A stretch of 64,000 nt of DNA, taken from the NCBI GenBank assembly GCA_002368175.1, contig AP018172.1:3408001-3472000 (forward strand). Direction: 5' to 3'. The notes beneath the pieces are model-generated. The model did no database searches, was not told where the DNA came from, and saw only the letters and a list, made by a program, of their open reading frames with translations. Below, in pieces: positions 36,695 to 46,229 of this stretch. Position 1 is the first letter of the stretch. Each line of letters begins with the position of its first letter. Origin of the DNA: Calothrix sp. NIES-2098 (GTDB lineage: Bacteria > Cyanobacteriota > Cyanobacteriia > Cyanobacteriales > Nostocaceae). Position numbers and translations under genes: made by a program.

Positions 36695-38410
36695 TTATGA
36701 GATCTTCTCATCGCTAGAAGAACGATCGCGTTCTTGAAATGCGGCGATCGCAGTATGCAAGGTAAGATAAATGTGTTCTGCACCAATCTTTTGCAACAGA
36801 TGCGATCGCTGTAACTGGTAGTAAAGATCCCGTTTCACCCGTGTCATCGCAAAGGTAATACCTCTGCTAGTCAGTTCGCCGTGCAATTCTCCTAATGTGT
36901 CGATGGCAGTGATATCAACTTCGGCAATTGCTTCCGTATTCAGCACAAACCATTCTACAGGAGTTGTTTCTGCCTCAATTGCTTCCAGCGCCCTGCGTTT
37001 AAAATTTTCCACATTGGCAAAGCAAAGGGGAGCATCATAACGATAGATTACTAAACCGGGGATAGTTTTGGCTCCTTCCCAGTCTTCAATGTCGTGTAAT
37101 CCTGGTAAACCTGGAACTTCTCCCAAAACTGCATCGTGGGGTCGTGCTACCCTGGCAAATAACTCAATCACAGATAAACCCACCGCTACGCCAACACCCA
37201 CCAAAATATCTGTGAGTAGAACTCCAACTGTTGTAGTGAGGGCTAAGAATAACTCACTGCGTCGGAATTTTGCTAATCTGATAAATTCTGGTATCTCAAT
37301 CAGTTTGGTAGCTGCATAAATAACAATCGCCCCCAACGCTGCTTTAGGAAACTGTGCTAGTAAGGGACGCAGAAATAACAAAACCAAAAGCACTACAACT
37401 AGTGCCACTAAGGAGAATACCTGACTTTTGCTTCCCAATGAATCAGCGATCGCAGTGCGGCTACCGCTACTACTAATTGGAAAACCCTGCATCAATCCGT
37501 TTCCTAAATTTGAGGTTCCTAGCGCCAACAGTTCTTGGTTGGCGTCAATTTTGTAGTGATTGCGGGTAGCAAATGCCCTGGCTGTGAGTACATTATCTGA
37601 ATAGCCGACGATCGCAATTCCAATGGCTGAAGCTACAAGCGTTGATATCTCTGGAATCGATAATTTCGGTAAACTGAAATGCGGTAAGCCAGCCGGAATC
37701 TCTCCTACTACCGCCACGCCTTGTTGGTCGAGATTGAATAACGCTACACTAGCCGTTGCCAGTAACACTGCTAACAAAGGTCCAGGTGCATTGGGAAAGC
37801 GACGCTGAATCACAAACAAAAAAGCTAAAACTATAGCCCCTAAAATTAGAGTTGGCTGATGGATTTGGTTTAGCTTACTAAAAAATTCACTTACTTCCCC
37901 AAAGACAGTATTTGCATCCAAGCCAATGCCACCAATTTTACCTAACTGTCCCGTAATCATAATTATGGCAACCCCTGCCATATAACCAATCAGAATTGGT
38001 TTGGAAAGTAAATCGGCAAGAAAACCCAAGCGAGCAATGTAACCAATTATGCAGACAATGCCAACCATTAAAGCCAGCAGAGAAGCGAGACTAGCATAAT
38101 TACCACCATGAGATGCTACCAAAGGAGCGATCGCAGCTGCTGTCATCACCGCCGTAGTTGATTCCGGCCCTACCGAGAGTTGAGGCGACGATCCCAACAA
38201 AGTATAAATAATCATTGGCGGTAGAATTGCCCACAATCCCACCACAGGCTGCACCCCAGCTAACTCCCCATAAGCCATGCACTGCGGAATTAAGTAAGCG
38301 GCTACCGTGACACCCGCCACTATGTCGCCACGCAACCATCCTTTCTGGTAAGACAGCAACCGTTTCAATCCGGGTATGCTGGGCAAGGTTACATGATGCT
38401 TTTTCAACAT
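36695..38410 (-). CDS. SulP/SLC26 family anion transporter with STAS domain
   Basis: The membrane part (about 1-430) starts GDIVAGVTVAAYLIPQCMAYGELAG, typical of SulP permeases, with the conserved LLGSSPQLSVGPEST. A STAS domain closes the protein (about 450-555). SulP proteins move sulfate or other anions. Cyanobacterial BicA transports bicarbonate, but this N-terminus looks like the sulfate-permease branch, not BicA. It is tail to tail with the small exported protein, 16 bases apart. The substrate is uncertain. Confidence 0.85.
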   Translation of the reverse strand: MLKKHHVTLPSIPGLKRLLSYQKGWLRGDIVAGVTVAAYLIPQCMAYGELAGVQPVVGLWAILPPMIIYTLLGSSPQLSVGPESTTAVMTAAAIAPLVASHGGNYASLASLLALMVGIVCIIGYIARLGFLADLLSKPILIGYMAGVAIIMITGQLGKIGGIGLDANTVFGEVSEFFSKLNQIHQPTLILGAIVLAFLFVIQRRFPNAPGPLLAVLLATASVALFNLDQQGVAVVGEIPAGLPHFSLPKLSIPEISTLVASAIGIAIVGYSDNVLTARAFATRNHYKIDANQELLALGTSNLGNGLMQGFPISSSGSRTAIADSLGSKSQVFSLVALVVVLLVLLFLRPLLAQFPKAALGAIVIYAATKLIEIPEFIRLAKFRRSELFLALTTTVGVLLTDILVGVGVAVGLSVIELFARVARPHDAVLGEVPGLPGLHDIEDWEGAKTIPGLVIYRYDAPLCFANVENFKRRALEAIEAETTPVEWFVLNTEAIAEVDITAIDTLGELHGELTSRGITFAMTRVKRDLYYQLQRSHLLQKIGAEHIYLTLHTAIAAFQERDRSSSDEKIS

Positions 38411-38691
38411 AGCGATCGCAGATGCAGCTTGGATAACAAATCAATTGATGAGATCTATGAGTTTAATACATCTCCCGCCGCGTTGCGATCCCGCTAGAGA
38501 ATCAATTTCAAAGCTAATAAGTCAAGTCTACTTAAGTTGACTAAAGGGCAAGATATCGCTAAATGCCATACTTTGTTGGCTGTGGAAAAAATGTGGGTAA
38601 TGGTAAAGCCGAACAAATTAGCAAATTTTGGTCTTCATCACATCTTCTATAATTGATAAAACCTGGACAAGTAAATCTTAGGCATGAGACA

Positions 38692-41556
38692 GTGACAGAA
38701 GCAGGAAGTTACAAAGATACTGTAAATCTACCCAAAACGAACTTTGATATGCGGGCGAACGCGCTCAAGCGTGAGCCAGAAATCCAAAAATTTTGGGAAG
38801 AAAATAAAATTTACGATCGCCTTTCCGAGAATAATCCCGGCGAATTATTTATACTGCACGATGGGCCTCCCTACGCAAATGGCTCGCTTCATACTGGTCA
38901 TGCCTTAAATAAAATTCTCAAAGATATTATTAATCGCTACCAACTGCTACGGGGGCGTAAGGTTCGCTATGTGCCTGGTTGGGACTGCCACGGCTTGCCC
39001 ATCGAACTGAAAGTTTTGCAGAATATGAAGTCAGCAGAACGGCAGAATCTCACGCCTTTACAACTGCGGCAGAAAGCGAAAGAATTTGCCCTAGCAACAG
39101 TAGATGCACAACGCCAAAGTTTTAAACGTTATGGTGTTTGGGGTGATTGGGATAATCCTTATCTGACTTTGAAGCCGGAATATGAAGCGGCGCAAATTGG
39201 CGTGTTCGGTCAGATGGTGTTGAAAGGATACATCTATCGTGGCTTAAAGCCGGTTCATTGGAGTCCCAGTTCTAAGACTGCTTTAGCTGAAGCTGAGTTG
39301 GAATACCCGGAAGGTCATACTTCCCGCAGTATCTACGCGGCTTTCCCCATCACCAGTTTGTCGGAAGCAGCTAAACCACTGCTAGGAGAATATTTACCAG
39401 ATTTGGGTGTTGCTGTTTGGACAACTACACCTTGGACAATTCCGGGTAACTTGGCGGTGGCGGTAAATGCAGACCTCAACTATGCTGTGGTGGAAGTCGC
39501 GCAGAGTCATTTCAAATATCTGATTGTGGCTGCTGATTTGGTGGAACGTTTAGCTTCTACTTTGGAACTTGAACTAACTGTAAAAGCCACATTCAAAGGG
39601 AAAGATTTAGAACATATAACTTACCGTCATCCTTTATTTGACCGCGAAAGTCCGGTTGTTGTGGGTGGCGATTACATTACCACTGAGTCCGGTACGGGGC
39701 TGGTACATACTGCGCCCGGTCACGGTCAAGAAGACTACATTGTTGGTCAGCGCTATGGTTTGCCCATCCTTGCACCAGTAGATGATAACGGCAACTTTAC
39801 CCAAGAGGCGGGACAGTTTGCTGGATTGAATGTGCTGGGTGATGGAAACCAGGCGGTAATTGATGCGTTAGCTGCGGCTGGTTCTCTGTTGAAGGAAGAA
39901 CCCTATCAGCACAAATATCCTTACGACTGGCGGACGAAAAAGCCGACGATTTTCCGCGCCACCGAACAATGGTTTGCTTCCGTAGAAGGATTTAGAGAAG
40001 AAGCATTAAAAGCGATCGCCTCGGTAAAATGGATTCCAGCCCAAGGTGAAAATCGCATCACGCCAATGGTAGCGGAACGTTCTGATTGGTGTATCTCGCG
40101 TCAGCGGGCTTGGGGTGTACCAATTCCCGTTTTCTACGATGAAGAAACTGGAGAACCACTGCTGAATGAGGAAACCATCAACCACGTCCAAGCAATTGTC
40201 GCGGAAAAAGGTTCCGATGCTTGGTGGGAATTGTCGGTAGAGGAATTGTTACCAGAACAATACCGCAATAACGGTCGATCTTACCGCCGAGGTACTGACA
40301 CAATGGATGTGTGGTTTGATTCTGGTTCATCTTGGGCAGCTGTTATCAAGCAGCGTCCAGAATTGTGCTACCCAGCAGATATGTATTTGGAAGGTTCAGA
40401 CCAACATCGCGGCTGGTTCCAGTCAAGTTTGCTCACCAGTGTAGCGGTGAATGGCATTGCACCTTACAAAACTGTGTTGACTCACGGCTTTGTCCTAGAC
40501 GAACAAGGGCGGAAGATGAGTAAATCATTGGGGAATGTGGTCGATCCGCAGGTGATGATTGTCGGCGGTAAAGACCAGAAAAAAGAACCACCCTATGGTG
40601 CTGACGTGTTGCGGTTGTGGGTGTCGTCCGTAGATTACACCTCCGATGTGCGTATCGGTAACAACATCATCAAGCAGCTAAATGATGTTAGAGGTAAGAT
40701 TCGCAATACAGCGCGGTTCTTGTTGGGTAGCTTGCATGACTTCGACCCGGAAAAAGATGCAGTAGCTTTTGAAGATTTACCAGAACTCGATCGCTATATG
40801 CTGCATCGCATGACTGAAGTGTTTGGTGAAGTCACAGAAGCCTTTGATAGTTTCCAATTCTTCCGCTTTTTCCAAACAGTGCAGAATTTCTGCGTTGTGG
40901 ATTTATCCAACTTCTACTTAGATGCTGCCAAAGATAGGCTTTACATCAGTACACCTGATGGTTTCCGCCGTCGCAGTTGTCAAACAGTGCTGAAAATAGC
41001 TTTAGAGAATTTAGCACGAGCGATCGCTCCCGTGTTATGTCACACCGCCGAAGATATTTGGCAACATCTCCCCTACGCCACACCTTACAAATCGGTGTTT
41101 GAAGCCGGTTGGGTGCAAGTAGAGGAAAAATGGCATAATCCAGGAATCGCAGAATTCTGGCAACAAATCCGGCAACTGCGTACTGAGGTAAATAAAGTGC
41201 TAGAGCAAGCTAGGATAGAAAAATTAATTGGTTCTTCCCTAGAAGCGAAAGTACTGCTGTATATCAATGACGAGAAATTACGAGCTTCAGTAAAAGCACT
41301 GAACCCAGTCAAAGGTAATGGTATCGATGAACTCCGCTATTTGTTCATCACTTCCCAAGTAGAAGTATTGGATACTCCCGAAGCACTGCAAGGTTTGAAA
41401 TACAACTTACAGTCAGATACCTGGGGTATTGGTGTAGTTAACGCAGATGGCGAGAAGTGCGATCGCTGTTGGAACTATTCCATCCACGTGGGAGAATCAA
41501 AAGAACATCCCCTACTTTGCGAACGCTGCGTTTCCGCCTTAGCAGGGAAGTTTTAA
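38692..41556 (+). CDS. ileS: Isoleucyl-tRNA synthetase
   Basis: This class I enzyme charges tRNA-Ile. It has the HIGH-type motif GSLHTGHALNK, an editing domain with TTPWTIPGN and the GHGQED region, KMSKS, and an anticodon-binding domain. A C-terminal zinc knuckle pairs CDRC with CERC. I start it at GTG 38692, giving VTEAGSYKDTVNLPKTNFDM, the N-terminus I expect for this family. The frame also opens at TTG 38653 but the extra residues look non-native. Length is 954 residues. Confidence 0.95.
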   Translation: MTEAGSYKDTVNLPKTNFDMRANALKREPEIQKFWEENKIYDRLSENNPGELFILHDGPPYANGSLHTGHALNKILKDIINRYQLLRGRKVRYVPGWDCHGLPIELKVLQNMKSAERQNLTPLQLRQKAKEFALATVDAQRQSFKRYGVWGDWDNPYLTLKPEYEAAQIGVFGQMVLKGYIYRGLKPVHWSPSSKTALAEAELEYPEGHTSRSIYAAFPITSLSEAAKPLLGEYLPDLGVAVWTTTPWTIPGNLAVAVNADLNYAVVEVAQSHFKYLIVAADLVERLASTLELELTVKATFKGKDLEHITYRHPLFDRESPVVVGGDYITTESGTGLVHTAPGHGQEDYIVGQRYGLPILAPVDDNGNFTQEAGQFAGLNVLGDGNQAVIDALAAAGSLLKEEPYQHKYPYDWRTKKPTIFRATEQWFASVEGFREEALKAIASVKWIPAQGENRITPMVAERSDWCISRQRAWGVPIPVFYDEETGEPLLNEETINHVQAIVAEKGSDAWWELSVEELLPEQYRNNGRSYRRGTDTMDVWFDSGSSWAAVIKQRPELCYPADMYLEGSDQHRGWFQSSLLTSVAVNGIAPYKTVLTHGFVLDEQGRKMSKSLGNVVDPQVMIVGGKDQKKEPPYGADVLRLWVSSVDYTSDVRIGNNIIKQLNDVRGKIRNTARFLLGSLHDFDPEKDAVAFEDLPELDRYMLHRMTEVFGEVTEAFDSFQFFRFFQTVQNFCVVDLSNFYLDAAKDRLYISTPDGFRRRSCQTVLKIALENLARAIAPVLCHTAEDIWQHLPYATPYKSVFEAGWVQVEEKWHNPGIAEFWQQIRQLRTEVNKVLEQARIEKLIGSSLEAKVLLYINDEKLRASVKALNPVKGNGIDELRYLFITSQVEVLDTPEALQGLKYNLQSDTWGIGVVNADGEKCDRCWNYSIHVGESKEHPLLCERCVSALAGKF

Positions 41557-41567
41557 AAGTTAGCCGT

Positions 41568-41606
41568 GAGTGAGGAGTGAAGAATCTAACTCTTAACTCC
41601 TCACTC
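41568..41606. terminator. Terminator between convergent ileS and parA-like genes
   Basis: A perfect 11-bp stem, GAGTGAGGAGT/ACTCCTCACTC with a 17-base loop, lies between the ileS stop (41556) and the stop of the minus-strand ParA gene (41622). The heptamer-rich sequence may also be a repeat. Confidence 0.5.
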
Positions 41607-41621
41607 CTGACTCAGCACTGA

Positions 41622-42506
41622 CTACAACTTCTCCAACAATTCCTGAGTTAACTGAATAAATGATTTAGAACCAGGTGATTGAGGACTCATTAAAACAGCC
41701 GGCATAAAACTATCAACAGCCTTCGCCACATTCACATCAACTGGAATTTGATTCTTACAAATTTTATCTACACCAAAATCTTCGACAACGCGATGCATCA
41801 CTTGTTTGTAGTATCTGCCGGTGAGGAGATTTGCACTCGACATACTGAATACAATACCCAGCATTTTTATATTGATTTTCGCTTCATGTTCGTGACTGTC
41901 TTTTAATTGTCCAATGCGTCTTTCCAACAATTGAATACCTACTACAGATAAAGGTTCTGGTTTAGCAGGTAAAATATAAAAATCACTACAAGCCAAAGCA
42001 CTACGAGTTAACAGATTATAACCAGGCGCACAATCCAAAATAATAAAATCATACTCTTGGCGAACTGGTTTAATGATGTTATTAATTAACACCCTTTCAA
42101 AGCGATTCCAAACTGTTTCAAAATCCTGCTCGCCTAAAGCCACCGATTGTTCGTGCAGCATTTCTGAAACAACAAATTCATCGTATAAATCGATATCTCC
42201 TGGTAATAAATCCAATCCAGGCTGATTACAAACATTAGCGTGAACGATATCCGGAATCGTAAACTTAGCGTTTGGTTCTGGTGCAATAACTTGATCTATT
42301 AGATATCGAAATGTCTTTCTATTTTTCCGACGCTTGGCAAATTCCAAAGGCGACATCAGGCTGAGTGTGGCACTAATTTGGCTATCTAAGTCCAGAACCA
42401 GCACCCGTTTTCCGTGATATTTAGCTAAACAAGTAGCTAAATTCACTGTAATGGTGGTTTTACCGACACCACCTTTCATATTTGCAGTTGCAATTACATA
42501 TCCCAT
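41622..42506 (-). CDS. ParA/MinD-family ATPase (orphan)
   Basis: The 294-residue protein starts MGYVIATANMKGGVGKTT, with a deviant Walker A containing the signature Lys. It continues with LVLDLDSQISAT and Walker B-type FIILDCAPG. This is the ParA family, whose ATP-bound dimers bind DNA and move cargo or partition DNA. I set the start at ATG 42506, with AAGGA about 10 bases upstream. The longer frame to 42659 adds 51 residues unlike ParA. No ParB follows it. It diverges from the nuclease-ParA gene across the 21-bp array. Confidence 0.85.
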   Translation of the reverse strand: MGYVIATANMKGGVGKTTITVNLATCLAKYHGKRVLVLDLDSQISATLSLMSPLEFAKRRKNRKTFRYLIDQVIAPEPNAKFTIPDIVHANVCNQPGLDLLPGDIDLYDEFVVSEMLHEQSVALGEQDFETVWNRFERVLINNIIKPVRQEYDFIILDCAPGYNLLTRSALACSDFYILPAKPEPLSVVGIQLLERRIGQLKDSHEHEAKINIKMLGIVFSMSSANLLTGRYYKQVMHRVVEDFGVDKICKNQIPVDVNVAKAVDSFMPAVLMSPQSPGSKSFIQLTQELLEKL

Positions 42507-42809
42507 TGGTTGAGTCCTTTCTTTGATGGCGCATCCCCATGTAGGTAGCGTACATCTCTCCTGATATATGGAAATTGTCGTTAAATTTAATATTTCTGGA
42601 ATACACAAAGTGATTCCAGTGATATTGCCGTAATTGAGGCAGTCAGAATTATATAGCAAGCCGACTTAAGTTGCAGAATCTTCGCAAATATTAAGTAAAG
42701 TTTGGTTTATGCTGTTTCTGTGTCCGTGTAAAGTCTCCCTTTAGTCATAGCTAGGGAAACAGAGTGAAGAAAAGCGATCGCAAAATCTCCAACTAAAAGC
42801 AAATCCATT

Positions 42810-43140
42810 TAAAGTACTTCAAAGTCGTGTTGGAGTACTTTTAAGTCGTGTTGAAGTACTTCAGAATCGTATTGAAGTACTTCAAAGTCGTATTGAAGTG
42901 CTGTAAATTCGTGTTGAAGTACTTTCAAGTCGTGTTCAGGTACTTCAGAATCGTGTTGAGGTACTTTCAAGTCGTGTTCAGGTACTTCAGAATCGTGTTG
43001 AAGTACTTCAAAGTCGTGTTCAGGTACTTCAAAGTCGTGTTGAGGTACTTCAAAATCCTGTTGGAGTACTTCAAAGTCGTGTTGAGGTACTTCAAAGTCG
43101 TGTTCAGGTACTTCAAAGTCGTGTTGAGGTACTTCAAAAT
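42810..43140. repeat. 21-bp tandem repeat array, sixteen units, palindromic core
   Basis: GTACTT (one unit reads GTGCTG) recurs at 42814 and then every 21 bases without a slip to 43129, giving 16 units. The best units carry the perfect palindrome TTGAAGTACTTCAA, followed by AGTCGTG. Others vary at the second to fourth palindrome bases (TGAGG, TCAGG, TGGAG). The array fills the gap between two divergent parA-type genes. A 21-base period is two helical turns, so all cores face the same way. It could be a centromere-like or operator array (inference). Confidence 0.85.
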
Positions 43141-43312
43141 AGTAGGATCGGGCAATGCCCAGCCTACGGCTTCTAAATTTTAAATAATATTTTGTTATTG
43201 TTTTTTATATTTAACTAAGTTTTTATTTACTCAAATCTACTGAGTTGATGTAATAATCAAGCAGGTATAAGCTTGTTGCCATGATTGCAGTTTTCTAGAT
43301 GGAGTATAGAGA

Positions 43313-44680
43313 TTGCCTTTTAATCCTGAACTGTGCCGCAACGAAAGTGAAGTTGAAAGTAAACTCATCGTGCAATATTTGTTACCACAGCTAGGATATA
43401 CTCCTGACACCTGGCATCAAGAAGTTATCCTTGGTAGCATCCGCTTAGATTTCTTAGCATTTGCAGCGCAAGTGATTCCCTTTGTTTTAGATGCAAACTC
43501 GCCGCTAAGTGTCGTCATGGAAGCAAAGCATCCAAAGCACAACTTAAATAATCACGTTCTCAGACTCAGACATTATTTAACCAGCTTAAATGTACGGTAT
43601 GGATTATTAACTAATGGCAAAGAAATCAGGATATATGAAAAATTACAATATGATATTCAGCTAGTTTTTCAGTGTGCTGGTAACGAATTAGAGACAAAGA
43701 TAGAAGAAATTCAAAATTTAATTGGTAGAGATATTTTAAAAACAAAACAGCGTATAGATAATTCAGAGATTAAAATACCTGAAACTAATCCTAGTTCTGA
43801 AACCAAAAGACAAAATACAATGAAAACTATTGCGGTTTATCACAATAAAGGTGGCGTGGGTAAGACTACAACAGTAGTTAATTTAGCTGCTGCTATCAGA
43901 AAGAAGGGTAAGAGAGTATTAGTAATCGATCTAGACAGCCAAGCAAACACAACATTTGCCACGGGTTTAGTCAAATTTGATGATGAAGAATTTGATGATA
44001 TAAAAGACTCTAATATTCGCCATATTTTGCAATCTGGAGACTATTATCCTATAGATGAAGTTGCTAGGAAATCTCAATTTACTAATCTAGAAATTAGTGT
44101 TGTGCCTTCTCATATTAGTTTAATGAATTATGAAAATGAACTAATTCAGCAAGAAGATAGTAAAATGATGCTTGCTGAAAAATTAGATGCAATAGCAGAA
44201 CAATATGATGTAGTGTTAATAGATACTCCACCTTCTTTAAATTTATACGCTAGAATTGCTCTAATTACGGCTGACTATCTTATTATTCCTTCAGATCTCA
44301 AACCTTTTGCTAATCAAGGATTAATAAATGTCAAGGAATTTATTAAAAAAATAAACGTCTTTAGAAAACAGATAAGAAAAAATCCAATTGAGATTTTAGG
44401 AGTGCTTGCTTGTAAAATCTCTACTAATAATCAATTTGTTAAACATACTTTACCCAAAAGGCTAGAGGCGATTCCTAATCGGTATGGATTTGAGGTCATG
44501 AACACAGTAATTTATGACAGGGACGATCTAGCAAAATGTGCTGAAAAATTTCTTCTTATTGGAGATATAGAGGTAGCAGATCCTATATCTGTACTTGATT
44601 TTAAGCCAGATTCCACTGCTGCTCAAGAATTTGAATTACTAGCAATAGAAGTTTTACAAAAAATAGGTTTAGCTGAATGA
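43313..44680 (+). CDS. HsdR-N-like nuclease domain fused to ParA ATPase
   Basis: Residues 1-135 match the type I restriction R-subunit N-terminal fold, a PD-(D/E)XK nuclease. It has E15 in the first helix, D46 in SIRLDFLAF and E70-A-K72 in VVMEAKHP, followed by VRYGLLTNGKEIRIYE. A linker leads at about 170 to MKTIAVYHNKGGVGKTT, a complete ParA domain with LVIDLDSQANTT and VLIDTPPS. All visible catalytic residues are intact. The TTG start is supported by GGAG 8 bases upstream. Its stop overlaps the next gene's ATG by 4 bases. Combining a nuclease with a partition motor is unusual; defence or plasmid-like maintenance is inferred. Confidence 0.8.
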   Translation: MPFNPELCRNESEVESKLIVQYLLPQLGYTPDTWHQEVILGSIRLDFLAFAAQVIPFVLDANSPLSVVMEAKHPKHNLNNHVLRLRHYLTSLNVRYGLLTNGKEIRIYEKLQYDIQLVFQCAGNELETKIEEIQNLIGRDILKTKQRIDNSEIKIPETNPSSETKRQNTMKTIAVYHNKGGVGKTTTVVNLAAAIRKKGKRVLVIDLDSQANTTFATGLVKFDDEEFDDIKDSNIRHILQSGDYYPIDEVARKSQFTNLEISVVPSHISLMNYENELIQQEDSKMMLAEKLDAIAEQYDVVLIDTPPSLNLYARIALITADYLIIPSDLKPFANQGLINVKEFIKKINVFRKQIRKNPIEILGVLACKISTNNQFVKHTLPKRLEAIPNRYGFEVMNTVIYDRDDLAKCAEKFLLIGDIEVADPISVLDFKPDSTAAQEFELLAIEVLQKIGLAE

Positions 44681-45414
44681 AGTTATCCACATTTCTTGTT
44701 GCTATCAAAAAAATTACCTCAAGTAAACCTCGTTCAATTTTTGCAGATGAAGAGTTAGAACAGGCTGCTAACTTAATCTTAGAGTCTGAAGGAGTGATTA
44801 ACCCTATAATAATTCGCAGAACAGGTCTACAAACATATGAAGTAATAGATGGAGACTTTGAATATTATGCAGCGGCCAGAGCTAGAGAAATCGATCCGCG
44901 TAAAGGTGAGATGATTGGAGTTTTTATTATTGAGTCTGAAAATGAAGAGTTATTAACAAAACAAATTGAATTATTTAGAAACAAAAAAACTGTTGTTCAA
45001 AGTCAAATTGACTTAGACTCTAGTGATATAGAATCAAGATTAACAAATTTTGAATTACGTATTGAGAAGAAGCTTAATGACTTAATAGAAAAGGTTTCAA
45101 ACAAACAAAAACTGGAAATTGAAAATAAAGAGCTTAAAAATAATTTAGCTAATAAAATTGAACCTTTAGAAATTTTCAACAAACTTCAAGTAGCTAAACT
45201 AGCTTTTAGATTGAAGAGTGCTGGTTTATCTGAAAAAATTGCTGCTAAGATTGCTGACAGTATAGAAAAAGAACGAAATAAAAAAGAATTTGAATCGTTA
45301 GAAGATATAGTAAACCGGGTAAAAATTTCAAGTGGTAAAAGACAAGTTAAAGGTATATCTAGCGAGAGAATGATTAAGATTGTTGATAGCTGGTCTCGCA
45401 CTTTATTTATTTAA
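44677..45414 (+). CDS. ParB/Srx-fold partner with coiled coil and helical C-terminus
   Basis: The 245-residue protein has an N-terminal ParB/sulfiredoxin-like region. GVINPIIIRR (39-48) and YEVIDGDFEYYAAARA (54-69) stand where ParB has its GERRxxA motif. Here it is DGDFEY, so the CTPase residues are altered. A coiled coil follows (about 105-165). A C-terminal helix-hairpin-helix-like piece (about 205-240) contains SLEDIVNRV and GISSERMIKIV. It overlaps the nuclease-ParA gene by 4 bases (ATGA), so the two are translationally coupled. It probably acts as the DNA-binding partner. It is Lys/Glu-rich and AT-rich in codons. Confidence 0.7.
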   Translation: MKLSTFLVAIKKITSSKPRSIFADEELEQAANLILESEGVINPIIIRRTGLQTYEVIDGDFEYYAAARAREIDPRKGEMIGVFIIESENEELLTKQIELFRNKKTVVQSQIDLDSSDIESRLTNFELRIEKKLNDLIEKVSNKQKLEIENKELKNNLANKIEPLEIFNKLQVAKLAFRLKSAGLSEKIAAKIADSIEKERNKKEFESLEDIVNRVKISSGKRQVKGISSERMIKIVDSWSRTLFI

Positions 45415-45455
45415 ATTCAAATTATATTTGAGTCCAATAAAAATTCGAGGCTAAC

Positions 45456-46115
45456 ATGGAAAATTTAGAATCCAGAATCCTAGAAATATTAAAGCTTGGT
45501 ACTCCTTTGAGAGCAGCAAAAATTGCTGAGTTTTTGGAAGTTGAAAGACGAGAAGTAAACCAATGCCTATACTCCTCATTAAAACAGCTAGTTGTTCAAG
45601 ACAGCGACTATAAATGGTCATTAAAGACAAATGAAATAGCTAATAATCAACGTATTCCAACTCAATTGCCAACACCTATACGTCAAGATACATCATATAG
45701 GTTTACTATAAAAGATCTCCCAGAAGAGAATCCAGTTACTTCCCCAAGTATTCCCAGTCCATCGTCACAACCAATAAGACAAAGTAGTTCTTATGAATTT
45801 GTGAGAAGAGAACTTGCTCAAGTATCTTCAGAAGAAAAGATAAAAATTATAGAAAATACTTTTAGACAAGAGAAATTTTCCCAATTACAAGATGAGCAAA
45901 TCAATGCTCTCCAATTAATTTTAGAAGAAGCCAAGCGAGAAGTTAGGATAGCCAACATTGCTTATAAACAAGGTAAATTAAGCTTTTGGAAGACTAAGTC
46001 TGTCGCGATCGCACTCGTATCGATTTCTTTAACTCTTGGTACGCTATTCGTAATGAAACAATTGAGAGCTAACTCAATTTTTCTGCCTACTCCTACTTTT
46101 CCTAAAAGCAAGTAA
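45456..46115 (+). CDS. Winged-helix protein with C-terminal membrane anchor
   Basis: An N-terminal winged-helix domain (about 1-57, AAKIAEFLEVERREVNQCLY, ending in YKWSL) is followed by a disordered Pro/Ser linker. The linker carries a repeated motif: PIRQDTSYRF at 74-83 and PIRQSSSYEF at 106-115. A helical region (125-175) and one membrane helix (about 181-200) close the protein. It follows the ParB-like gene by 41 bases on the same strand and ends at a terminator, so it is the third gene of the operon. It may tether the DNA-bound complex to the membrane (inference). The family is not named. Confidence 0.7.
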   Translation: MENLESRILEILKLGTPLRAAKIAEFLEVERREVNQCLYSSLKQLVVQDSDYKWSLKTNEIANNQRIPTQLPTPIRQDTSYRFTIKDLPEENPVTSPSIPSPSSQPIRQSSSYEFVRRELAQVSSEEKIKIIENTFRQEKFSQLQDEQINALQLILEEAKREVRIANIAYKQGKLSFWKTKSVAIALVSISLTLGTLFVMKQLRANSIFLPTPTFPKSK

Positions 46116-46121
46116 TCAAAA

Positions 46122-46165
46122 CTGCTTGGCAACTTCTATCTATAGTCCAACCAAGCAGCTTTTTA
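46122..46165 (+). terminator. Terminator of the nuclease-ParA operon
   Basis: CTGCTTGG at 46122-46129 pairs with CCAAGCAG at 46151-46158, followed by CTTTTTATC. It lies 6 bases after the third gene's stop. The loop is long (21 bases). Confidence 0.7.
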
Positions 46166-46229
46166 TCTTCAGCGATCGCTGTGAATGTGAGTCTAAAACC
46201 AAACCAAAGACTCGATTGTGTCGCTATTA

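Noticed and set aside
36695..38410. BicA bicarbonate transporter
   Set aside because: The N-terminal membrane region matches the sulfate-permease branch of SulP better than BicA as I remember it, so the substrate was left open.
42810..43140. CRISPR array
   Set aside because: Units follow each other directly with no unique spacers, the period is only 21 bases, and there are no cas genes.
42848..43183. A 111-codon plus-strand frame, and a minus-strand frame over the same bases, as repeat proteins
   Set aside because: Both are translations of the 21-bp array, whose period keeps frames open. There is no ribosome site and no unique sequence before the repeats.
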